DNA of 64,000 nucleotides from Spirodela intermedia (taxonomy: Eukaryota; Streptophyta; Magnoliopsida; Alismatales; Araceae): contig LR746268.1 of the NCBI GenBank assembly GCA_902729315.2, positions 8,811,005 through 8,875,004 on the forward strand, in the 5' to 3' direction. The notes beneath the pieces are model-generated. The model had not been told where the DNA came from and ran no database searches. It saw only the letters and a list, made by a program, of their open reading frames with translations. Positions within the stretch are counted from its first letter, which is position 1, and the number at the start of each line of letters is the position of its first letter. Of the stretch, positions 25,331 through 37,100 are shown one piece after another. The position numbers were made by a program, and so were the translations under genes.

Positions 25331-25904
25331 TAGCAAAAGTCGGCAAAGCTGAGGGTAGGAGGTTGGTTTTATAGATCTGCTGGCAACTGTGTCCTTACAT
25401 AATAATATTTAATTACTTTCGGTTCCTTTACAAATATTTATTTAGAAATTAGTCCCTCATCTCCTTCACTCTAAAGTCGGAAATTTTGAGATTTTGTATA
25501 TTTCGAGAAATGACCAGATGTGCGAACCACAATATCTCGAAATGTCTAAAATGATTTATTTTTTGCAATAAATAAAATCCTAATTTATCGAGATAATTAG
25601 TAATATCTTACCTTAAATGGGGTATATCATTAAGCGTACTACTTACATGCGTCCCTTACGAATTATAAATCCGTTAATAGACGTCACCGTAAAGAATCAA
25701 ACGGAATATTCCTATGAATTTCGGAATATTCTCCGTGGTTAAAGCGCGACAAATTTCTTAGCTTTACAGAGACTTATACGCAAATTTGAACAAAAAATAT
25801 CAGGGATCCATTTCAGAAGAAACCAAAAACATTATAGATAATTATTTTACTATAGTTTAAATAATAATAGTTGGCGGGAGTGTGACCTGTCGCGTTGGCC
25901 GATC

Positions 25905-25933
25905 CACGTGCATACGTGACGGCAAGACACGTG
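25905..25933 (-). promoter_or_regulatory. Paired G-box/ABRE upstream of the CML48-like gene
   Basis: CACGTG occurs at 25905-25910 and 25928-25933, the second as ACACGTGGC, the canonical ABRE form. A third ACGT core (ATACGTGAC) lies between. They are 575-605 bp upstream of the CML48-like ATG. Regulatory function is inferred. Confidence 0.45.
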
Positions 25934-26434
25934 GCTTTCACTTGCTAGAGCAATCACCTCACGCACCCTTCTCCCGACGCGAACGTGTCCGTAAATCCAT
26001 TATTTTTTTAATAAAATAAATTTGTATCGTTTTCATATAAATTGAGAAAAGTTTTTGGTCACATTCCAAAGTGAGTGGACCGACTCGACCTACCACCACA
26101 CGCGTAGCACGGCATCGGGAAGTCTCAGAGAGAGAGAGAGAGAGGAGATGCCCCACGTAACCCGCCTCCTCGAGCTTTCTGAGGAATTGGGTTGGGAAAA
26201 CGGGACGAAAGAGAAGATGAGCCGGAAGGAAACCGCCGTAATCGACTGAATGCTTCTGCACGATTTGACGAGAGTTGAATTCCCAGAAAAAGGAGGAAGG
26301 CAGAGGGCTGGCGGCAGCTGGGGAATCCACAAACATCGAAGCTATAGGCAACCCACAACACCTCGCAGGGGGGCTCCTCTACCTTCTGAAAATCGATCTC
26401 TTTTCACATAGAGAAGCAAATTAACACCTCCAGC

Positions 26435-26442
<8 letters not shown>

Positions 26443-26489
<47 letters not shown>
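26443..26489. repeat. (AG)n microsatellite
   Basis: A pure AG run of about 47 bases just past the stop codon of the 14-1-1-like gene, probably in its 3' UTR. Confidence 0.95.
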
Positions 26490-26490
<1 letters not shown>

Positions 26491-26498
26491 CTTCTCTT

Positions 26499-27452
26499 TC
26501 AGACGGAGGCCGGTCCTGAGCTCTTCCAATCCCGCTCGCAGTCCAGATCTTGCAGCGAGCCCGCCATTCGTCGCCCCAGGACTCCCGGATCGTTCTCAAG
26601 CAACGGCCCGGATTTCGACCCGTGGTCTAATTCGTCGGCCCAGGACTCCGACCTCCTCCCCGACGTGAAACGCTTCATGGCGCCTAGCCCCATCCCCGGC
26701 GGTGCCGCCGGCGCTTCCCCGTCGGCGTCTTCCCTCGGCGTTGACCCGTCCTTGGTGGTGGTGGTGGTGTTCCGAAATGAGGGGAGCCCGTCGTCGTCGA
26801 CCGCCGCCGACCTCCTCGGCCGCCGGAAGCAGGAGACCCTGCAGATCGCCGTCCAAAACCCGGACCTCTCCCCTACAGTAGTCGTCGACGGGACCGGAGC
26901 CGGAGCCGGAGCCGGCGTCGGCGTCCTTCTCCGGAACCTTCTCCGGTCCCTATCTGAGAGAACCCTCCCCATGCAGGAGACCTTGGGCGAGGTCGGTTCG
27001 GACTCCGGCGCCGGCGGCTTGATCCCCTGCTGGCCCTTCTTCGGGAAGATGGGGGCGTGCCGGCGGCTGTGACCGAGGTAGCCGGAGTGGCGGAGCTTAT
27101 TGGGGAGGGCGATGATAGGGGCCTTGGGCTTGCCGGCGAACCGCTGCGAGGTCGAGTTGGCCCTGGGATTGGTGCCAAGGTTGCCGCTGAAATGGTGGTT
27201 GGCCGACTTGGGATTGGTGACCTCCTTGGTGGAGTCGTCCCTGTCGAAGAAGGGGGCGGCGTTGCGGTCCACCCAGTCAATCTCCTCCTTGAAGGGAAGC
27301 CGGAAGGACTCCGCCGGCTCGTCCATCCCCTTCGCCGGAGACGCAGAAACAGGGGAATCCTGGGGCAGGGAGGTCTCACACGACACCTTGCCGTCGCCTC
27401 CGCCGCAGACCAGTGCCTCCAGGTCGACTACCTGAGGCATCTTCTCCTCCAA
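26499..27452 (-). CDS. Syringolide-induced protein 14-1-1-like, unknown function
   Basis: A single-exon, GC-rich frame of 317 residues with no membrane span or signal peptide. The N-terminus is acidic (MPQVVDLEALVCGGGDGK). The middle is basic and Pro/Ser-rich (KLRHSGYLGHSRRHAPIFPKK; SCMGRVLSDRDRRRFRRR), followed by a Pro-Ala repeat and a Cys/Trp patch (WTAICRVSCFRRPRR). Near the end is a short motif, MGLGAMKRFTSGRRSESW, which I associate with plant proteins annotated as syringolide-induced protein 14-1-1. The name is from memory and the biochemical function is unknown. The second Met (residue 5) is an equally good start. Confidence 0.75.
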   Translation of the reverse strand: MEEKMPQVVDLEALVCGGGDGKVSCETSLPQDSPVSASPAKGMDEPAESFRLPFKEEIDWVDRNAAPFFDRDDSTKEVTNPKSANHHFSGNLGTNPRANSTSQRFAGKPKAPIIALPNKLRHSGYLGHSRRHAPIFPKKGQQGIKPPAPESEPTSPKVSCMGRVLSDRDRRRFRRRTPTPAPAPAPVPSTTTVGERSGFWTAICRVSCFRRPRRSAAVDDDGLPSFRNTTTTTKDGSTPREDADGEAPAAPPGMGLGAMKRFTSGRRSESWADELDHGSKSGPLLENDPGVLGRRMAGSLQDLDCERDWKSSGPASV

Positions 27453-28739
27453 TCCGAGCCACTAAAATTTACTTCCACACGGAGAGAGCGAGAACCAGAG
27501 AGAGAGAGGGAGATGAGGACTGAAGGGGGAGGAAGAAGACGGAGAAGAAAGACGTGGCTGAGGTGTGCGGGAGAAGAGGGGGGAACTTTAAAGGGGGAGA
27601 CAAGGTAAAAAGTTAGATATAATAGGGGTATTTTAGTGATTTTGTGTTATGATTCGTCTTCCACGTTCTCTGCCGTTGTCCGCGTGTTACCGCGATGCGG
27701 GTCTCCGGGCGACGTTTCTTTTTGTTCCTTAATGGTCTGGTCGCCGGCGGTATTAAGTCGATAAGATCTGACGGTCATGACCTTGCCACGCCAGATGCGC
27801 ATTCCATCTCCCCAGTCTGGGCCGTAGATCACCATCGCCACGTTTTTACCGTCCGATCTGATCAAACTCCCTCAGATGGCAGTTTGGCTTTAACTTGATG
27901 CTTCCGTTTTAACTAATTATGTTGATAATTTGTCATTATCAACCCGGGTCAAGCTTCGAGAACGACGTCGGCGGGAATGGGCGGGAGAAGACGAGGGGAT
28001 CGACAGAGGACGGGGAGGAGTTCCAGCTACGGTTCCCGAGTGCCAATCTCCGGCTTCTTGTCTCTTCGTCCTCGATCCTCCGCCAATGGCGAGAGCTACT
28101 TCCGTCTTCGAAGGAAATCCGCTGGGGCGGTGTCTTCTTCCGACTGGTCTAGGGAAGATTGAATTTCCTTCAGTCGTCTGTGCATCGCTTTGATCTGGTC
28201 TTCCGGTCATCCGGCCGCCCCCCGCATCTTCCTCACTTTGATCGCGTTCCCGGCGTCTTTATCCACAGCATTTATTGAACCCCGATCTTTCGACTAGTCG
28301 TCAGGAGTTGGAAGAGCAGGGAGCAAGCGGTGAAATTACGGCAGCGCGGTCGTGTAGTATAGAGAAATCGCAACAAAAATGGGGGTTCCCAGCGCGGACA
28401 TTTCCGTTGGAATTTCCTCATCCATTCGGTCCGCCACTCGCGCTCTTCCGCAGAACCGGGTGAACAGTTAGTGTACGAAAATTATTCCCCGATGCCATTC
28501 GTGTCCTGATCTGCATTCACTGCGGGCGGAGAGTTGTGCCGCCACCACCGGCGGATCTCGTTTGTTCCAGCTTCCTCCGGCAGAGGACAGGTGCGGTTTC
28601 TGTTCCTTTTAAAATTAGGGCTTCCGAATCGCTCGCTTTCATCTTCAAAAGAAAAATTGAAAGGAAAAGCGACAGCGGATCCACTTTGAATCAGAGGTTC
28701 TAGAAACGCGTTCGTACTATTTTTGACTTGGATCATCAG

Positions 28740-29490
28740 CGCCCGATTGACCAGAAGCTTAGCTCAAAAACTTTGATTATTTCCTCGGCTGACAGAAGAC
28801 TTTCTCATCGGACTCCAACCCAAGAAGACCGGGTGGCATCATCATATTGGAAGACTCCTCCTACCCCTGATCGAGACTCTTTCTAATATATCTTTTTACT
28901 ACTCTATTGGAGAACTACTGTAGAATAATCAGATAGACCCACCCTTGTCCGTGAGCCCCAAAGAATTGACAATTCTGAGAACGATTCCACCAATTATCCC
29001 AAGACCGGTCTAAGAGAATAAATCCCATGTGTTCTTCTCTCCCTGTCGTACCCATCCATTATCTTATATGTTCCCTCGTGACTGTGGGCTCCGTCTGAAG
29101 ATCGCGATCCGGAAGCTTCTATCTTTATAGGGAGGAGATACCAGCGGAAAGAAATTGTTTTCTTCCTCTCATTATAATTCCAAAGTAAGCAAGGAAAGTA
29201 GATGCTATGGTGTCTAGGTTCAGCCAGTCTTCTTCCAGGCCCCTCCTGAAACCCCTAGGCTGAAAGGAAAACCAAGCCCCGATCTCTGCATCACCTCTCT
29301 CACTCTCTTTTCTATAGATGGGGGTACCCACAGAGGTGCCTAGACTGGCCTATTTGGACTTGGCTGCGACCTCACGCGGGTTCTATCCGTGGGGGCTGAC
29401 TGACTACTATGGCTACAGACAGCATCTACTGACCAGCTTTGGCGCGGAGTTGCAATCAGACAATACCCCGTTTTAAATAACCGACTTTCG
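28740..29490. other. Possible organelle-derived (NUMT-like) segment
   Basis: Base composition is balanced and free of the microsatellites common elsewhere. The text resembles plant mitochondrial intergenic DNA, with mixed short motifs, no long homopolymers and no splice-like structure. This is an impression only; no organelle gene was recognised in it. Confidence 0.2.
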
Positions 29491-30877
29491 ATTCTTCTAC
29501 GTCAGCCGGCTGCCGCCGCCGCTGTCACCTGCCCAGGCCGTGATCCGTTGATTACGAAGAGGACGCGCCGATCACCGTCGATCATCGAGATGTGGGTGAT
29601 GCTCGCTGGTCGACGCGGCGCGTCCAGCTGGAGGAGAGTTGGTGCTGCCCACCTCGTGGGGTGCGTGGTGAGACCGGAGTCCATGAGGAGCCGCGGCGTC
29701 GGCGGAAGCAGGGTGGAGGACGTGGTTTCAGTCTCCCTTTGCGGACAGATGGCGCAAGTATCTGGCCGCCGCCGCCAATAAGCGCTGGGGGAGATGATCT
29801 TCTAGAAGGATTGAGCGACTCCGATTACATGCCGTGGCGGACGCACGAACGCTGACCGCCGGGGATCGGCCACGGCTAATCCCAGCCGTCCGATGAAGTA
29901 AGGAAGAGCGTGGAATTCTATCCACTCCATCGAGGCAACGGCATCCCCCCTAGGGTTGCTCTGAGGTTGATCCAGACCCCAGTTTGCACACTGCGTGCAA
30001 CCCATTTGAGAGCATATTATTCAGATTTACTTGATTTGATATATAATATATAAATACTTTATATTATATTCTAGAGGGCGAATAATATAATTATTATTTT
30101 TGGATGAGGTTGACTGTTATGGATATTTATGCTAATTTTTCAAACCGCGTTGACCTAGAAAAATGGAAGAACAGACCCGGAAATCTAAGCACCGGGCATG
30201 ATTTGAATGCCCGCGAGGTTCCAGAGCATTCGGACTACTTAGCAGAGGGAGTGTTTGACCAGGACGACCCCAAGTCAATTGCGTTGACATTGGAATCCAG
30301 TGGGAACTAGGAGGCAGCGCTCCGATCGAGCCTCCGTGCCCGAGTCTGCAGTGCCGGGCTCACCGGCAGCCGTGGATGGTACGGAGACTTCCGCCGAGGG
30401 GAGAGGGGTGGGTGAGGGCGCGTGAAATAGAGACTCCAGCACACGGATTCGCCAATGGTTGAAACCGTCGTGGTTGAAGAGGGGGGCCGGCTAACCAACG
30501 ATGAAGTTAACCCATCCTCTAGAATCTTCGAGGATTTCATGGATAAACACAACCACTTGCCAATTCTCTCTCTAGAAGTTCGCCCCAGACGCACGCACGG
30601 ACGCAAGCAGGCGAGCAAGCAAGACTTTTTTGTGGGAGTTTGCTTCTCGTCGTGAGAGGGGATTATAAAATAAAATAAAATAAAATATATCATTTAGAGC
30701 ACAAAAGAATGTGGGCTCCATCGTTGACTCCCTCCCACTTCCAAGGAAAAAAACGAAGCCTTAGAGTATGGAAAGTTGCTCAATTCGTGCATCTTTAGGC
30801 AACCACCCGACTGTCAACTTGGACGCTATTAATATAGCAATTTAAAAAATATATAATAAAATAAAAAGGATTAGGCA

Positions 30878-30886
30878 TATATAAAA
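30878..30886 (+). promoter_or_regulatory. Candidate TATA box of SEC23
   Basis: TATATAAAA about 305 bp upstream of the SEC23 ATG, in a plausible position if the leader is about 280 nt long with the (CT)n tract inside it. Confidence 0.35.
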
Positions 30887-31124
30887 CGTGGGTAAGAAGA
30901 GAATCAGATGGCATCTCAATGGGAGAAGAAAAACTTATGCATTATTATCAACGATTTTATATTGAAATTGGGATGAATTTAGAGTCCGGGAGGGGGGGGG
31001 GAGAAGGGGCCTATGAGAGGAAGGACATACATACAATTATGTACATTTGGGGAATTATTTGTAACCAACCACGGGCCCCGGCGGCGATCTCCCCGAATCG
31101 CGGTACTGCTTGAGCCCGTGAGAG

Positions 31125-31127
<3 letters not shown>

Positions 31128-31159
<32 letters not shown>
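31128..31159. repeat. (CT)n microsatellite in the SEC23 leader
   Basis: A 32-base CT run that ends 33 bp before the SEC23 start codon. Pyrimidine tracts of this kind are common in plant 5' UTRs. Confidence 0.9.
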
Positions 31160-31162
<3 letters not shown>

Positions 31163-31192
31163 CCAGCTCCGTTGCCGTCAGTTCCATCGGCC

Positions 31193-34100
31193 ATGGCGAT
31201 CAGGGCTAGCCTCTCTCGATTTCCCGTCGATCGGGACGCGCATGAAGCCTGCGGGCTGCCTTGGGGCGTGACCGTCACGCCCTTCTCCCAGGGGGATGAG
31301 CACGGCAGCCCGCCGACTTACGGTGGGGAGGGGAACCTTCTCCCCCGATGCGAGAATTGCTGGGCCTACTTCAACACCTACTGCGAGCTGGACCAGTGGT
31401 CATGGAACTGCGCCCTCTGCGACGCCCTCAACGGCCTCACCTCTGAGGCGATCGACCGCTATTCCCAAGCGCAGTCGTGCCCCGAGATGATCTCCTCCTT
31501 CATCGATCTGGAGCTCCCCGGTACGTCCCTGCCCGCCGTAAACTACTACGGCTCCCAGCTTGGTTGGATTTCGTCAATTGGCCTCAGATTTGTAGAATGT
31601 CGATCAAATTTCAGAGGAAGAATCTGAGATGGAGGCAAGGCCGGTCTACGTTGCTGCAGTGGATTTGTCCTGTAAGATCTCATCATTCATACTCTTGCAC
31701 TATGATTTCTGAGTTTAGGATCGACAGCCGCAATATCCTCTGACAACGGCTGAGTAGTTATCGTTATTTCATTGATTCATGGCAAAGTACAGCGTATGAC
31801 TTGTCTTGTACGCGAAAAAACCGAGAAGAATTCATCGGAACTAGAATTTGCCTGGTCGAACTGTCAAAGCATTTGTATTAATTAACTAGTGGAGAAGATG
31901 CATATTGCATAAATCAAGACGGGAAAGCGACATTGAAAACCAAGAGAAAAGGATGAAGAAGGATAACTTGAATTCCGTTGTGGACGGGAAAGATGCCGAA
32001 GAGAAACCGGGCGGAGGCTTTAAATGAGGATGGTTGTTGAGGCACGCTTGAGATAACATGTCCCATTACAATCATGGCAGAGAGGATGGTTCAAATATGG
32101 AGGGGAACATGATATCTTTCCTCACAAACATGGTTCGTAGAAAAGAAAACATGGCAAAATCATCTGCTTGAAATTGGTCCATTAAGGGGTATAAATTAAG
32201 GATACGAATTCATTCAAAAATTCATTCGTGACAGGACTCTCGTAAATCAAAATGTCAAAAAATGAGCAGTAGAAAAATGATCCAGAATTGGTTGTAAGTG
32301 CAGCCTATTAATTCACTGTAAACAACTAACCTTGGACTTGTGTCACCGTTGGATCATGCACAGTGATGAAAGACAAATTAATCCGAGCAAGTAACTCCAT
32401 GAATCAGTCAAATGGACTGTGAAGATGATTGAGGGGTGAGATATTTTCCTTTTCTACGATGTGGCATTGATCATCCGTCTTCCATAAGCCGTGATAGACA
32501 TGGGAGTTTTGGTTGAGGCGGTATGCTTTAGAGCCATTCAGGGAATTAGGGAGTCGAATAGATGAGCGTAGTTCTTCGTTTCCACCTATCAATGGGCAAA
32601 GTTATTCCTTCTCGCAGGATACTGTGGGAGGTTTTAAGGCCAAAAGGATATCACATATGCTTGCTCGTTGGTGAGAACAATCGGTTGTAAGTAGGTGGTA
32701 TCATCAGGGACCAGTATTGAATTGGATTGTGATAAGGCTAGTCTGACTACTTCAGTATTTGAGGAACTTTTAGTTTGTCCAAGTCAGGGTGATTTAGGCC
32801 AGCCAGACAGAAAACACGATTGCCATTATCTCTTTAAACCATATGATCTGATTGTGAGTTTCATGGTTTTGCCTTAAGTTTATTTATTATTTTAAGGTGT
32901 AATTAGATCGATCCTTGTTGCATTCCACTCTTTTTTCTATGGCAATCTTTTGCTAAAATTAATGGGAAATGGCCCTTTCTCCCTTGGGCAGGAAACAGAG
33001 ATACGCATGCATTTACTTGATATCAATAATAGTGGCTACCACGGGCAAGTTATCGGATATCTGTAATTTCTATTTTCACTAAGCTTCCTGCGGGAGCGCT
33101 ATCAGAATTTCAGTGAGATTCAAAATATCTTATATGCATCACCAATGAAAGGTTATACTCCTTTGTGATCACTTACGTTAAATGCTGAAGAAAGGACCGT
33201 ACTCGTTGTTGTTGTGGTTAGGCTAAATACCTTAAAAGGAAAGTCATACAAAAGACAAATCAGCTGAAATAGCCTGGAATTCACATGGTAAGAGGAAGTG
33301 CTCATAATCTAGAAGCTACCTGGGACTCAGTTGCTGGTAAAAAATAGATTTTTGGAGAGAAGTGAAAAACACTGAAAACTTTCGTCGGCTGCCTGTTGTC
33401 TATGCTCTCTTATGATCACTACTCTGAGAGCCTTTGATTTTATTGAAAGATCTGCAAGATTTTTTGTCTCTTTTTGCTTGCTTCGTCATGGAATAAGTTC
33501 ACAACGTGATATGTAAGAAGGACCTGTCTCTACACCAACAACAAAGTCAAAGAAAGATTTACGAAATTTTCTGGAGATGTCAGTACTTGTGTCCTTTCCA
33601 ACGCCCTATCATTGTCTCCACTCAGTTTTTTTGAAATTTAGCCTATGGCTCTGATATGAGTTTCTTCTATGATTGGAACCTTTTTCTCACGAGATGACGT
33701 ATAAATTCAACTTTTTTATCCCTTTTTGTCTTTCGATTTGACATAATTTTTGGTTGGTTTCATTATATTCACACAATTCTGAATTAAGTGCTCCAGACAG
33801 CTGTAAATTTAGTAAATTTTTTATTAAGATGCAGTGTGATTTTGATTTTATCTTACTGTATATCAACTTTGCAGCTTCTGAAGAGTTCTTGGAACTCGTG
33901 AAAAGTGCTATTCTAGCAGCCCTTGAAGGTTTGGTTTTAATTCATTTGATAACTAAAAATATCGTTTATTCATATTGGTAATGGTCCTGATTCTCTCTTT
34001 GATATGTTTCATTTTTTATGCATTTCCAGGACTTAGTCCGGGATCATTGTTTGGGCTCATGGCATTCAGCCATAAAATAGGACTATATGATGTTCAGGGG

Positions 34101-37100
34101 GCAATACCTGTTGTAAAGAATGTTTTCATTCCTCCTGACTCGGATGCCAAGTTACCAGTTGACCTTGAAGATGCCATGCCATTGCTTTCTTTCTTGGCTC
34201 CTGTATGTTATTCTTGATAATACAAGCTATTCCCAGTGCTCCAATAATTTTCTTTATGAGTATATTAACAGATGAATGCCTTATTCTGCCACAAAAATAG
34301 ATACAAATAGCATACATGCGCCTTTGATATAACCTATGAAATTCAAAATTCCTCTAAACAGGTGGAAACATGCAAGGACCGGATTGCTGCGGCCCTTGAA
34401 ACGCTCAGACCTACCACTTCCTGGGAGCGAACCACTGCTGCTGGGCAGGGGATTGATGGTGTGTTGTTGGGTGGTCGAGGATTTGGAGTGGCAATGGAAG
34501 CCCTTTTCAGCTACTTGGGTTCAGAATATGGTAACACATTTGCCCTAGGTATGTTGAATATACATAGGTTGAGATTTTTCTCATTGCGGACTTCAATGTG
34601 ATTTTTATGCCTCTGACACAATTGCCTGTATTTATTTATTTATGACCTCTTGAAATTTATTTTTATTGTCATAGTTATCTTTTTGTAGCTAGGGTATTTG
34701 CATTTTTATCCGGTCCTCCAGATTATGGAGCTGGGCAGTTAGATACACGAAGATATGGGGAACAGTATGCTAGCAAACGGGAGGATGCAGATCGCGCATT
34801 GCTTCCTGAGCAAACACCATTCTACAAAGATCTGGTACGTTTAGTAGAATTATGGTGAAGCGCATGGCACCATACTATTTGGTTTGTGTCAGTGCTGACT
34901 TAAATTTCGCAGGCATCTGTTGCTGTTGAATCAGGTGTTTGTGTCGACATATTTGCTGTTACGAATGAATACACGGACTTAGCGTCTCTAAAATTTCTGA
35001 GTATCGAGAGCGGTGGTTCATTGCTTCTCTATGCAAGTACAGATGATTCAACTCTTCCTCAGGACATGTATGTTTATCTAGTGATTTGATTTCCTTGTAT
35101 GTTTTTCAAATACAGTTCTTATTGCCTCCGGTGGGTCGTGTGATTCCACAAATGCTGAATTATTACATGAATGAAGATATATATTTTGACCGACATGCTT
35201 CATTTGAAATTCTAATTATGAGTTAGAAAACCTGAATTTCTGAAATAAGTAATTCTTTTGCAGGTATCGGATGTTGAGTCGTCCTTGTGCATTTGGTTGT
35301 ATACTGCGGCTCCGGACATCATCTGAATTCAAACCTGGTCACTCTGTATGGAAGCAATCAATGAGTCGAATATTCTCTTTTATTTTACTGATAGTAGTTT
35401 GCTTTGGTTGTTATCAATGATCATTTTAACTCTTTCTTGGCAGTATGGTCATTTCTTTCCAGATCCTCAATATGAGAACGTTCAACACATCATTTGCTGT
35501 GATGCATTTGCTACTTACGCTTACGAATTTGACTTTGCTAACACTGCTGGTTTTTCCAGGTAGAGTTACTTAACCTAGAGGAATGAATTTCATTGTAATA
35601 AGCTTTCTTCTTTCTTTTCGAAAAAGTCACATTCATAGTTTCTTTCATTGTGGTACTGAGGAAGATGTGTTAATGGCTTACAAGTATTACGTTGCATTTC
35701 TTTCATATATATATTTTTATGCCCAAAACCATCAAATCATATAATTTTGTAAAATTGTATGCTTTTTTCACTTTGGATCCTGGAATTTTTTTGTCACTTC
35801 TTCTTAGTATCAGATAGCTAATTTCGAGATCATGCATATAGCAACCAGCTGGACGAACAGCTGTCAACCGGAACCCAACCGAGGCAAACCAGCTTGCCAT
35901 TTTTTGTAGTTGACTGTTGCCTTTACTATGTCATGGGCAGCCTACTTCTTTTGTTTTACTTATTTAGGTTGAATCGTTCTCTAAAGTGGTGGCGATTTGT
36001 ACAACTATCTGAAACCCCTGTGGTGGCTGAAAAATTCCATTCATTACGTCATTCTGATATAAGCAGTGCCTTCTAGTGACATCATTAATAACAAGTATCT
36101 TTTCTCCTTTCACTCCTGACATTGGAATTTGTATCTTTGCCGACCTGTGGGTTGATACACACGATTATTTTGCAACATTATTTTCCGCTACAGTGTAAAT
36201 ATTTTAAATCGTACTTTTAAAATTATCATTTCACAAATCCCATTTAAAGATGATCCGATTTCAGTTTCGCTAAAAAAATCGTCTGGATAATCGAATGATT
36301 TCAATCTGGATTGGCTGATTCAGATGAAAATTGGTCCTCACCAATATGGTTTCAATGACGATGTTTGCCCCTCGCTTTGTACATGCACAGTTGGTGACTC
36401 CTGTCCAATGCTTAGCCAATTCCCACCTGATCCGGTTCCAATCCAGCATCATCTCTGGCTAATTCGTGTTTCTCCACATAAAAATTGTTATCATTGTTTC
36501 ACTATGGCTATAAAAGCTGTGTCAAATAAATATCTGCTGGATGTATGCCTACCATAAAGGACTATGCAACTTGGTCGTCAATGGCTAATAGGATGTAGAT
36601 AATTTTTTTGATGAATATTGGTTTAAATCTTCTTTTAATATAGGGCCAGAATTTTTGGACCTCTGCCCTATTAAGTATTCTTTTCTAATTTTTTAAGACA
36701 GAAGTAACATCATACGTTTCAAGGAGAATATATTCATTTAATTTTCAGTATTGCTTCATTTAAGGGACTTAAGTTTATGCACGCAGTAGATAAAAATATA
36801 TTCTTTTTACAGTACCATATGGTTTGTGGAGCCTTCCTAAGAACATTACGTTTGATGGAGATTGTTATTTCTTCGTGGGATTATTTTGAATAATTGCAAC
36901 ATCCTATCATTAATATGGTCAGCATTGTGGTTCGATCTCCTGTCATGTGACACCTCAATGCGTTTGTTTAGCTGTGTCTTTCTCTCAAACTCTGCATGGG
37001 TGTGGGAACCTTTGGCAGAGAAAACTTATGGCTTTGATTTTTTCAACTTCTCTTTTTTTTTTTTTTGAAATCTGTATGACGCCGGTTATTTTTCAGTGTT

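Larger units (their letters stand above)
25331..26498. other. CML48-like upstream region
   Basis: An AT-rich stretch. It contains a TATAAAA string (minus, 25367-25373), two G-boxes at 25905-25910 and 25928-25933, and an (AG)n run at 26443-26489 that is probably within the 3' UTR of the 14-1-1-like gene. No coding frame is convincing. Confidence 0.5.
27453..31192. other. Gene-poor 3.7 kb stretch
   Basis: No gene could be supported here. It contains short GC-rich frames on both strands (e.g. 27917-28210), a segment at about 28740-29490 with organelle-like character (listed separately), and a minus-strand open run at about 29502-29810 whose product I do not recognise. An AT-rich tract (30030-30110) is followed by the SEC23 upstream region, with a TATATAAAA string at 30878-30886 and a (CT)n run at 31128-31159. 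Confidence 0.5.

Noticed and set aside
26596-27608. Several long frames on both strands over the 14-1-1-like gene
   Set aside because: These are shadow frames of a GC-rich single-exon gene. Only the minus frame with family-like motifs was kept.
29502-29810. Minus-strand open frame in the gene-poor gap
   Set aside because: It is open but has no recognised motif, no splice partner and no promoter, so it is mentioned only in the gap description.
31013-31192. Upstream in-frame Met for SEC23
   Set aside because: The extension crosses a (CT)n tract and has no similarity to the family start. MAIRASLSRFPVD is the expected N-terminus.
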